DNA of 63,398 nucleotides, from contig NZ_LNYG01000013.1 in NCBI RefSeq assembly GCF_001467745.1, positions 384,547 through 447,944 on the forward strand, written 5' to 3'. The first letter of the stretch is position 1; each line of letters opens with the position of its first letter. The stretch comes from Legionella jamestowniensis (GTDB taxonomy: Bacteria; Pseudomonadota; Gammaproteobacteria; Legionellales; Legionellaceae). Both the position numbers and the translations under genes were made by a program. This document shows positions 44,978 to 52,202 of the stretch, piece after piece. Under the pieces are notes generated by a model that saw only the letters and a program-made list of their open reading frames with translations, was not told where the DNA came from and ran no database searches.

Positions 44978-46174
44978 ATGCAAGATCTTATAAAATCTCC
45001 TCTTTTCAATGCTCAACTCCTACGGACATTAGGACATGCACCTTATGGAGGTGCCGAGATAGGAGAATGTCTGACAATAGCCAGCACTATTGAACCTGAT
45101 AATAAAGAAAGTTGGTATCATCAATGGATGGGTTTTGCAGATAAAAATTTGGGGTTAGGTTCAGACCTCTGCAATGAGAACCTTTTTTCAGATGCTAAGT
45201 CTGCTTTTTTACGCGCTTCCAACTATTACCGCACCGCTTTCTTTTTCTTAGAAGATGAACATGAAGATAAACGGATTGAGGAGGCGATACAAAAAAGCAT
45301 TAGCTCCTTTCATAAGGCTTTAAGCTGCTTTGATTCGGTGGTGGAAATCGTCAATATTCCCTTTAAAGAATATACATTACCAGGATACCTATACCTTTCC
45401 CCTTCAAAAAAACCAAAACCCCTCCTAATCGATACAGGAGGTGGCGATGGGACAAAAGAGGAAAGTTATTTTAGTACGGCGGCAGAAGCTTTAAAACATG
45501 GCATGCATTGCCTGAGTTTTGAAGGGCCAGGTCAAGGAAGTTTGTTACGTCAAAACAATATTCCTTTCATTCCCAATTGGGAGGACGTGATTGAAAAAGT
45601 AGTAGATTTTATCATTGATAGGCCGGAAATAGATAAAGATAAAATTATTTTAATCGGCAGAAGTTTTGGTGGTTATCTCGCCTCAAGAGCTGTTACGCGC
45701 GAAAAGCGCATCGCTGCATGTATTGTAGACCCAGGCATTTTTGATGCCGCCAGCAGTTTGGAACCAAAGCTAAGAGCACAAGCCAGAGAAAAATGTCCTG
45801 AACATGAACATGCACCCCTTCATTTGTTGATAGAGTGTCTTATGGAAAAGGATGAAACACTGAGATTTATGATGAAAAGTCGCATCTGGCGATTTGGTGC
45901 TGATAGTGTTAAAGGCATGCTACAGGCAATAACAGACTATTCTTTGGAAGGACTCGCCGAAAAGATTCAATGTCCCATGTTGATTTGTGATAATACTCTG
46001 GAATACATCACACCAGGTCAAGCTAAAACGTTGTATGCGGCATTAAAATGCTCCAAAGAATATCATCTTTTCTCCGAAAAAAGCGGCACCGGAGGTCATT
46101 GTGAGCCATTAGCACCTAGGCTGTTTAGCGCCAAAATGTACAGCTGGCTTGGTAAGCAATTTCAACAAACCTGA
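44978..46174 (+). CDS. Alpha/beta-hydrolase (FrsA/2,6-dihydroxypseudooxynicotine hydrolase-like)
   Basis: A 398-residue protein: an N-terminal helical lid domain (about 1-130) and an alpha/beta-hydrolase core. The nucleophile elbow is LIGRSFGGYLASRA (Ser in G-x-S-x-G), with oxyanion region LIDTGGGDG, the acid in MLICDNTLEYITPG and the His in GTGGHCEP. This layout fits esterase/peptidase-like or C-C bond hydrolases such as the pseudooxynicotine hydrolase group. There is no signal peptide. Substrate unknown. The bolA-like gene starts 47 bases downstream. Confidence 0.85.
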   Translation: MQDLIKSPLFNAQLLRTLGHAPYGGAEIGECLTIASTIEPDNKESWYHQWMGFADKNLGLGSDLCNENLFSDAKSAFLRASNYYRTAFFFLEDEHEDKRIEEAIQKSISSFHKALSCFDSVVEIVNIPFKEYTLPGYLYLSPSKKPKPLLIDTGGGDGTKEESYFSTAAEALKHGMHCLSFEGPGQGSLLRQNNIPFIPNWEDVIEKVVDFIIDRPEIDKDKIILIGRSFGGYLASRAVTREKRIAACIVDPGIFDAASSLEPKLRAQAREKCPEHEHAPLHLLIECLMEKDETLRFMMKSRIWRFGADSVKGMLQAITDYSLEGLAEKIQCPMLICDNTLEYITPGQAKTLYAALKCSKEYHLFSEKSGTGGHCEPLAPRLFSAKMYSWLGKQFQQT

Positions 46175-46220
46175 TTTTATTCGTTATAATTTTATTAATC
46201 CAAAGAAGTTGAGAAAACAA

Positions 46221-46538
46221 ATGTCGAGAGAAAAACGAATTACTCAATTGATGACTGATAATTTCAAAAGCATCCACTTGCAAGTTGAAAATGAATCGCA
46301 TAAGCACCATGTGCCTGAGGGTTCTGAAACCCATTTTAAAATACTTCTTGTCTCTGAAGCATTTCAAGGGATGTCAATGATTAATCGTCATCGTCAAGTG
46401 AATGCTTTACTTGCCAAAGAATTGGAAACAGGGTTACATGCCTTAAGCTTGCACCTTTATACAATTGATGAGTGGGATAAACGAAACAAAACAACTCAGG
46501 TCTCCCCTGCTTGTCGGGACGGCTATCGTCATGGATAA
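46221..46538 (+). CDS. bolA: BolA family protein
   Basis: A 105-residue protein with the BolA fold: LQVENESHKHHVPEGSETHF is the conserved loop with His ligands, then FKILLVSEAFQGMSMINRHR and HALSLHLYTIDEW. BolA proteins partner monothiol glutaredoxins in Fe-S handling and affect morphology. I chose the ATG at 46221 because the longer ORF has no conserved residues before it. Its end overlaps the next start by eight bases. Confidence 0.93.
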   Translation: MSREKRITQLMTDNFKSIHLQVENESHKHHVPEGSETHFKILLVSEAFQGMSMINRHRQVNALLAKELETGLHALSLHLYTIDEWDKRNKTTQVSPACRDGYRHG

Positions 46539-46968
46539 CAAACAGCCTTGTTATTGGCAAACCGAATGTGTTTTAACTGCCAAGCCGAGAGGCTTCCATC
46601 TAATTACGGCAGAGCTACAACCAGCTCTTTCTCCCATGCCTCCATTAAGCATTGGATTGGCTCATTTTTTTTTGCAACATACTTCAGCGTCCTTAACCAT
46701 TAGTGAAAACACTTGTGCCGATGTGCGCCTTGATCTGGAGACTTATTATAACCGTGCAATCCCTGATGACAATCGTCTTTATAGGCACACACTGGAGGGG
46801 GAGGATGATATGCCTGCCCATATAAAAAATACCTTGCTAGGTACGGAGTTAACCATACCTATTCGCCAGGGTAATCTGGCGCTTGGACAGTGGCAAGGCA
46901 TTTATTTATGCGAACACAGGACTATTGCACCTGCACGGCGTATTCTTATCACCGTGCATGGGATTTAA
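46531..46968 (+). CDS. YjbQ/UPF0047 family protein
   Basis: A 145-residue protein, usual length for the family. LAHFFLQHTSASLTISENTC holds conserved His/Thr, followed by YRHTLEGEDDMPAHIKNTLLG with metal-binding His and Asp, then GTWQGIYL-like GQWQGIYLCEHR. YjbQ proteins have thiamine-phosphate synthase activity in vitro. The ATG at 46531 overlaps the bolA stop, suggesting coupling. It ends four bases into the convergent gene. Confidence 0.9.
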   Translation: MDNKQPCYWQTECVLTAKPRGFHLITAELQPALSPMPPLSIGLAHFFLQHTSASLTISENTCADVRLDLETYYNRAIPDDNRLYRHTLEGEDDMPAHIKNTLLGTELTIPIRQGNLALGQWQGIYLCEHRTIAPARRILITVHGI

Positions 46969-47375
46969 TTCATGGTGGGGGCAGTTTGTCGATGAGACTG
47001 GGATGCGGCCTCTGCTGCGTCTGCGAACTTCACCAGTGATGCACCTGAATTCGTCAGGTGAACCAATGCATCCACTGCGGCAGCAGCAACAGGTACCTCT
47101 GAACAACCTGCAGTAGTCATTCCTGCGTAAATTGCACCTAATCTTATTAAATTGATAACAGTAGAGCCAAACTCGGTTGCCATTGATTGAGTATCACTCA
47201 ACGCCAAATAACTAAGGGCATGCGTCAATGCATCCAGGCCAAATTCCGCAAAACTGGCCTCGGGATCGGTTAACAAAGTAACACTAGCAGCCCCAAACGC
47301 AGCAAGGTTAACAACCTGCATACTTGCATAAAAGCGATTGTTAGTATTAAAAGTACTTTTAAATAATCTATACAT
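46965..47375 (-). CDS. Small hydrophobic orphan protein
   Basis: A 136-residue Ala-rich protein with three or four moderately hydrophobic helices (for example FYASMQVVNLAAFGAASVTLL and STVINLIRLGAIYAGMTTAG). I prefer the ATG at 47375, with AGGATAACT just upstream, over a longer ORF start. Probably membrane-associated; function unknown. Confidence 0.55.
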   Translation of the reverse strand: MYRLFKSTFNTNNRFYASMQVVNLAAFGAASVTLLTDPEASFAEFGLDALTHALSYLALSDTQSMATEFGSTVINLIRLGAIYAGMTTAGCSEVPVAAAAVDALVHLTNSGASLVKFADAAEAASQSHRQTAPTMN

Positions 47376-47508
47376 AGTTATCCTATTAGTAGAAAAAAGC
47401 CAGTTATTAAACAATAAAAATGGCTTAAGTTACAAGTGGCTAAAGAAAATCATACTTGTGGGGCCATGACGAGCTATGATTTTTATCTTTTATCGATTTT
47501 TTAACCCG

Positions 47509-47638
47509 CTATGCACAGAGTTATCCACACATTTTGGGGATAAGTTAATCGAAATCTGCCATGAAAAGGACTTATTTTATAGGCGTTTGGAGGATAGAGC
47601 AGGTCTTTATAGTCACAAGAAGGGAGAAATTATCCACA
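47509..47638. promoter_or_regulatory. Cluster of DnaA-box-like sequences
   Basis: Two exact TTATCCACA boxes on the plus strand (47521-47529, 47630-47638), one TTATCCCCA on the minus strand (47535-47543) and one CTATGCACA (47509-47517) occur within 130 bases. The gap 47376-47837 otherwise shows no credible gene; TTGACT at 47705 could be a -35 box for the permease gene. No dnaA gene is present. The cluster may be a DnaA titration or regulatory site. Confidence 0.5.
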
Positions 47639-47837
47639 AGATAAAAATAGAAAATAGAATCGTGGATGAGCCATTGTATAGAAAAAAAATATAAATAAAA
47701 AGTCTTGACTCGAACTTTTTTTGCTTTGATTATCATTCCTGCAAGAAAGTGTGAGTAGCATTAAATTAGTTTTCATAGCCTTATGCTTCCCTTATAATGT
47801 CTATCTTTTTGCCAAACAATTTTCATTGGAACTGTTT

Positions 47838-49265
47838 ATGAAAGCATGGTCTTCGGAAAAAATTTCTGTTTTTGCGTTAGTATTATTAATTACCGGAGCC
47901 ATCGATAGTATCCGTAATTTACCTGCTACGGCCCTGTTTGGCTCTTCATTAATTTTTTTCTTTGCCTTTTCAGCCATTGTTTTTCTCATTCCAGTTGCCC
48001 TTGTTTCCGCCGAACTTGCGTCTATCTGGCCTGAAGAAGAAGGTGGGGTTTATAGCTGGGTCAAACATGCTTTTGGTGACAGCCTGGCTTTTTTAACCAT
48101 CTGGTTGCAATGGATTAACACGATGGTCTGGTATCCAACTATTTTATCCTTTATTGCAGGGACCCTGGCTTATTTAATTAACCCCGCTTTGGCACAAAAC
48201 AAATATTATTTAATTAGCGTGATTCTTATCGTGTTTTGGTCTCTCACCTTGCTTGGACTTTCGGGTTTACGCGCCTCTGCCGCCTTTGCGAGCTTTTGTG
48301 CAATCGTTGGAATGATTTTGCCGATGGGATTTATTATCTTACTCGCTGTTATCTGGCTTATAAATGGCAACCCGCTTGCCATTGATTTGAGCCTCCCTAA
48401 TTTAATCCCTCACTGGAAAGATACGCAGTCTTGGGTTTCCTTGACTGCAATCATGACCTCTTTTCTAGGGATGGAGCTTGCGGCTGTCCATGTGCGTAAC
48501 GTTCGCGATCCCCAGCGTAACTTCCCTAGGGCGATGCTTTTTTCGGTTATTTTAATTTTAACCACAATGATTTTAGGATCATTGGCAATTGCTTTTGTAC
48601 TTCCACAGGAAAAAATTAGTTTGGTCGATGGCGTGATGCGAGCTTTTACCAATTTTTTTAAAGTGTATCACCTAACCGCATTGATGCCTGTCATTGTTAT
48701 TCTATTGTTGTTAGGTAGTCTTGGGGGCATGGTCAACTGGATTATTTCACCCGCCAAAGGTTTGCTGCTTGCGGCGGATAATGGTTTTCTTCCTCACTGG
48801 CTTTATCAGTTAAACAAGCATGGTATCGCTTCACGCATTTTAATTTTGCAAGCCCTGTTAGTCACGCTTCTTTGCAGCGGTTTTTTATTATTCCCAAGCG
48901 TTAATGCAATCTATTGGTTGTTTACTGATTTAAGTACTGAATTGTATATTATGATGTATGTACTGATGTTTATCGCCGCCTGGCGCTCAAAAGAAAAATT
49001 TGCCCATTTCCCTCGGGCATTCAGTATTCCTGGTGGTAATCTAGGCTACTACACGACATGTATTTTAGGTTTGGCAGGCTGCTTCATTACTTTATTCGTT
49101 GGTTTTATTCCTCCGGAAAGTAGTATGGACATGGGGGGAGCTAGCCACTTCCGTCTGGTTTTTGTCAGCGGTATTTTACTGATGATCTTTCCAGCGGTAC
49201 TGTTATATCTGCGCAAGAAACGAATCGATAAAAAAGAACAACAGCTTAAGAGTATAGCAGCATGA
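47838..49265 (+). CDS. APC-family amino-acid permease, coupled to pheA
   Basis: A 475-residue permease with about 12 membrane spans. GAIDSIRNLPATALFGSS in the first helix, EEEGGVYSWVKHAFG and SFLGMELAAVHVRNVRDP are typical APC motifs of the glutamate/GABA-antiporter type. I chose the ATG at 47838, because the conserved start KISVFALVLL lines up with the paralogue at 23851, over a GTG 29 codons upstream. It overlaps pheA by four bases, so it is translationally coupled; an aromatic amino-acid or precursor substrate is plausible but unproven. Confidence 0.88.
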   Translation: MKAWSSEKISVFALVLLITGAIDSIRNLPATALFGSSLIFFFAFSAIVFLIPVALVSAELASIWPEEEGGVYSWVKHAFGDSLAFLTIWLQWINTMVWYPTILSFIAGTLAYLINPALAQNKYYLISVILIVFWSLTLLGLSGLRASAAFASFCAIVGMILPMGFIILLAVIWLINGNPLAIDLSLPNLIPHWKDTQSWVSLTAIMTSFLGMELAAVHVRNVRDPQRNFPRAMLFSVILILTTMILGSLAIAFVLPQEKISLVDGVMRAFTNFFKVYHLTALMPVIVILLLLGSLGGMVNWIISPAKGLLLAADNGFLPHWLYQLNKHGIASRILILQALLVTLLCSGFLLFPSVNAIYWLFTDLSTELYIMMYVLMFIAAWRSKEKFAHFPRAFSIPGGNLGYYTTCILGLAGCFITLFVGFIPPESSMDMGGASHFRLVFVSGILLMIFPAVLLYLRKKRIDKKEQQLKSIAA

Positions 49266-50341
49266 ACGACCATGATAAGCTTATGACTATTCGCAATGAA
49301 ATTGATAAAATTGATAAGAAATTTTTTAATTTATTGCGCGAACGGGCAAACCTGGCCTCCGAAGTTGCAAAAATCAAACAAGAGCAACACTCACCTATTT
49401 ATTATCGCCCAGAACGCGAAGCACAAATCTTGCGTTCTATCACAGCTAATAACGATAGTCTCTTACCTGACAGTGAAGTAGCCCGTATTTTTCGAGACAT
49501 TATGAGCGCCTGTCTTGCTTTACAACAACCGCTAACCATCGCTTATTTAGGGCCAGAAGGGACATTCACGCAACAGGCAGTAGAAAAACATTTTGGTGAG
49601 AGCATTACCATGGTGCCTGAACTTTCCATTACCGAAGTGTTCAAACAGGTAGAAAGCGGCAATGTTCATTACGGTGTAGTTCCTATTGAAAACAGTACAG
49701 AGGGTATGGTTAATCTAACATTGGATAATCTTATAACTAGTGAAGTCCAAATTTGTGGAGAAATTACCTTACGGGTTCGTCATCATTTAGCACGAATGAA
49801 TCCCGAAGAATCATTAGAAACTATCTATGGACACCAACAAGCATTAGCACAATGTCAGCACTGGCTCGCTGTGCATTATCCCCAAGTGACCTTAAAAGAG
49901 GTCGCAAGTAATGGGTTGGCAGCGCAGTGGGCTTCCCAGGAACCTACATCAGCTGCAATCTGTGGCGATAAAGCGGTTGAAATCTATAAATTACATAAAT
50001 CACACCAACACATCGAAGATCATCCTAATAATACCACCCGATTCATCATTTTAGGCAAACAACTTCCTACACCCAGTGGTTATGATAAAACGTCACTTGT
50101 TATTTCTACACCGCATGAGCCAGGTAGCTTGATGCAATTACTCACTCCATTTGAACAATATAAAATAAACATGACCTCTATTGCTTCTCGTCCTTATCGA
50201 CATAGAAACTGGAGTTACCTCTTTTTTATTGATTTTGAAGGTCATCAAACAGAGTCACACATTCAAGCAGCTATCAATGAATTAGCAAGCAAGTCAGTGA
50301 TGCTGACGCTGTTAGGCTCCTATCCCCAAGCCATGGGTTAA
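49262..50341 (+). CDS. pheA: Bifunctional chorismate mutase/prephenate dehydratase (P-protein)
   Basis: A 359-residue enzyme giving phenylpyruvate on the Phe pathway. The chorismate mutase domain (residues about 8-85: IRNEIDKIDKKFFNLLRERA, then YYRPEREAQIL) precedes prephenate dehydratase (AYLGPEGTFTQQAVEKHFG; ENSTEGMVNLTLD; NNTTRFIIL) and a C-terminal ACT domain (TSLVISTPHEPGSL, SRPYRHRNWSYLFFID) that binds Phe for feedback. It is normal in length and coupled to the upstream permease. Confidence 0.97.
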   Translation: MNDHDKLMTIRNEIDKIDKKFFNLLRERANLASEVAKIKQEQHSPIYYRPEREAQILRSITANNDSLLPDSEVARIFRDIMSACLALQQPLTIAYLGPEGTFTQQAVEKHFGESITMVPELSITEVFKQVESGNVHYGVVPIENSTEGMVNLTLDNLITSEVQICGEITLRVRHHLARMNPEESLETIYGHQQALAQCQHWLAVHYPQVTLKEVASNGLAAQWASQEPTSAAICGDKAVEIYKLHKSHQHIEDHPNNTTRFIILGKQLPTPSGYDKTSLVISTPHEPGSLMQLLTPFEQYKINMTSIASRPYRHRNWSYLFFIDFEGHQTESHIQAAINELASKSVMLTLLGSYPQAMG

Positions 50342-50479
50342 CAGAAATTTCTACATCCTGTAGTGAACAATAGCTTCACCACATGGTGGGGATTGAAAAA
50401 AATTGAAAATTTCTATTCACCATTACAATTTATCTGTTGTTCACTGTTGTTTTTTGGTATTAGTAATACATGTACTTTC

Positions 50480-51208
50480 TTAACTCATTTCGAAGTCTTC
50501 TTTTGAGAAACTTAGTCTTTCAGTATTTAAAATACCAAAACGACTAAACTCAATAATGTTTTTGTTTGCCAAACATGACCAATTTTGCATGTTTGAAATA
50601 AATTGACCATTCTTTTTTATAAAGACCGTCGGAATAAATGCTGCTGCATTTTTACTTAGTTGGCTCACTCTTGCTGATGCAAACAAAAATACCTCAATAC
50701 CAGCATTTCTCATATCTGTTCCTAATGATTGGCTATAATCATAATTATTTTTATGAGAAATTTTTTCTATGTATTTGCTAAAAATATTCTTTGTTAGATC
50801 AACTCCTTGCTTAGTTTTTATGTGTGCTTTAAAAGCTGTCATTGGAATCTCGATATAACCAAGATTTGCTGAGCTATCATCAAAGAATTTGAGCCGGTAA
50901 AATGCTACTTCTGCTAATGCTGTTTGCAGCTCTAGGGAGCCATACCATAAAGAAGGTTCATATTGCCTTCCAAAACGAGAACCATATTTTAAAGGAGGAT
51001 ATCTAAATGGAGTAAAAATTAAATAATGAGTTTTATTCGCTACATTAGGTTTTGATTTTTCTAATAATTCTTCTAATAGATCATGTTCCTCTATAGAATC
51101 CACCAAATCCCTAGAGCTGGAATTATACTGTGCCTCAACAACCCTCCATGGATCAATTTCTATTTGCTCAATATATTTTTCGCCCTCACAACTATCCCAA
51201 AAACTCAT
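50480..51208 (-). CDS. RES-domain toxin (NAD-degrading type)
   Basis: A 242-residue protein with a RES domain: FGRQYEPSLWYGSLELQTAL and AEVAFYR hold the invariant Arg, Tyr and Glu, and the IEIPMTAFKAHI strand follows. RES toxins degrade NAD+ and are neutralised by Xre/MbcA-type antitoxins. The antitoxin gene lies upstream and its stop overlaps this start by four bases. Confidence 0.85.
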   Translation of the reverse strand: MSFWDSCEGEKYIEQIEIDPWRVVEAQYNSSSRDLVDSIEEHDLLEELLEKSKPNVANKTHYLIFTPFRYPPLKYGSRFGRQYEPSLWYGSLELQTALAEVAFYRLKFFDDSSANLGYIEIPMTAFKAHIKTKQGVDLTKNIFSKYIEKISHKNNYDYSQSLGTDMRNAGIEVFLFASARVSQLSKNAAAFIPTVFIKKNGQFISNMQNWSCLANKNIIEFSRFGILNTERLSFSKEDFEMS

Positions 51209-51579
51209 AGCTTACCACGCATTGCATCTAAATAATTAAGGACAGAAATTAATCCGGGAATGGTTTTCATTTCTTCAAGCGGTTTTTTTTGAAAATATTT
51301 ATTTTTATTATTTAACCATAATTTAGCCTTTTCATGATTATTCCCTACCATAGCATTTAAGCTTCGGTAAATTCTGACTAACAATAAGGCCATTTCACCT
51401 TCTTTTGTTTGGGGAGAAATTAGTTTCTTTCCTTTATTAAGACGTGAGGCTGTAGATTCACTTATACCAATAATTTCACTAAGTTCTTTCCCTGATAAAG
51501 AATAGTATTTAGATAAATTACAAATTGCTTTCGTTAAAACAACTTCTCTTTCGTGTTGCTTATTTTCGGAGCTTCTCAT
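51205..51579 (-). CDS. Xre/MbcA/ParS-type antitoxin
   Basis: A 124-residue protein: an N-terminal helix-turn-helix (SLSGKELSEIIGISESTASR, about 32-51) and a C-terminal toxin-binding DUF2384-type region (NAMVGNNHEKAKLWLNNKNK; GLISVLNYLDAMRG). It represses the operon and blocks the RES toxin. It lies directly upstream of the toxin with a four-base overlap. Confidence 0.87.
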   Translation of the reverse strand: MRSSENKQHEREVVLTKAICNLSKYYSLSGKELSEIIGISESTASRLNKGKKLISPQTKEGEMALLLVRIYRSLNAMVGNNHEKAKLWLNNKNKYFQKKPLEEMKTIPGLISVLNYLDAMRGKL

Positions 51580-51714
51580 GTTTAGCGCCCATGCATATTA
51601 TTTCTATTGAAATTATAGAGCTTATTTATTTCATTTGCAATCTAGTTTGAGCATGACCTAAACCGTACAATTCCATTGATTCCGTTTGGTCAATCCCACG
51701 GATGATGTCAGGTA

Positions 51715-51894
51715 TCATATGATTCCCTGCCTAATTAACCGCCCAATCTCATCAGAATCAGGCGGATTATCCTTGTTCTCAGGCGGCTTTAATACGTCTT
51801 TTAGACTAACACCTCCAGAAATATGTTTTAAATCATCTTTTTTAACTTTAGGTTTAGTCCTTTTTTTTGAAGTACTGGAAGAAGACTTTTTCAT
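51715..51894 (-). CDS. Small double-glycine leader peptide, relative of the one at 14034
   Basis: A 59-residue ORF, too short for ordinary gene calls. A Ser/Lys-rich N-terminus leads to VKKDDLKHISGG (Gly-Gly at 27-28), a double-glycine site of L-x-x-I-S-G-G form; the core ends EIGRLIRQGII. AGGGC is 8-9 bases before the ATG. Leader type, Lys-rich start and a C-terminal I-R-x-G are shared with the 14034-14174 peptide. No adjacent exporter is seen; the RES/Xre pair lies downstream. Function is open. Confidence 0.55.
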   Translation of the reverse strand: MKKSSSSTSKKRTKPKVKKDDLKHISGGVSLKDVLKPPENKDNPPDSDEIGRLIRQGII

Positions 51895-52044
51895 GATTTT
51901 GCCCTATAACAAAGAAGATACATTTAAAGAATAGTTCAATTTGAAACTAAAGATTATTTCATGTGCAGCCGTGCTGAAATGGCTGAATGCCTGCCATAGT
52001 CTTTTGCGAACGATATGAAGCAATCACAACACAAAGTTTTCTTT

Positions 52045-52108
52045 AAGATCGTACAATTACTTCGTTGACGCTCGCAATGACGCGATTTTAATTTTTTCCT
52101 GCACAGAG
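52045..52108 (-). repeat. Inverted partial copy of the MITE-like repeat
   Basis: On the minus strand this reads CTCTGTGCAGGAAAAAATTA followed by AATCGCGTCATTGCGAGCG and AACGAAG, matching the left half of the element at 17116-17262. The right terminus is not recognisable. With the peptide ORF it fills the gap 51580-52202; no other gene is visible there. Confidence 0.55.
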
Positions 52109-52202
52109 AAATTTAACAGTATTGATACATTTCTTTAAGATTTTCTTAAGTTTGCAATGATAATGTGGGCGCATTTCAAATTAGGTATTATTGAGGTGCT
52201 TA

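Noticed and set aside
47476-47694. A 72-codon plus-strand ORF
   Set aside because: It overlaps the DnaA-box cluster, has no ribosome binding site and no recognisable composition of a protein.
47751-47837. An N-terminal extension of the second permease (GTG start at 47751)
   Set aside because: The extra 29 residues do not fit the paralogue, whose first helix starts near residue 6; the ATG at 47838 fits better.
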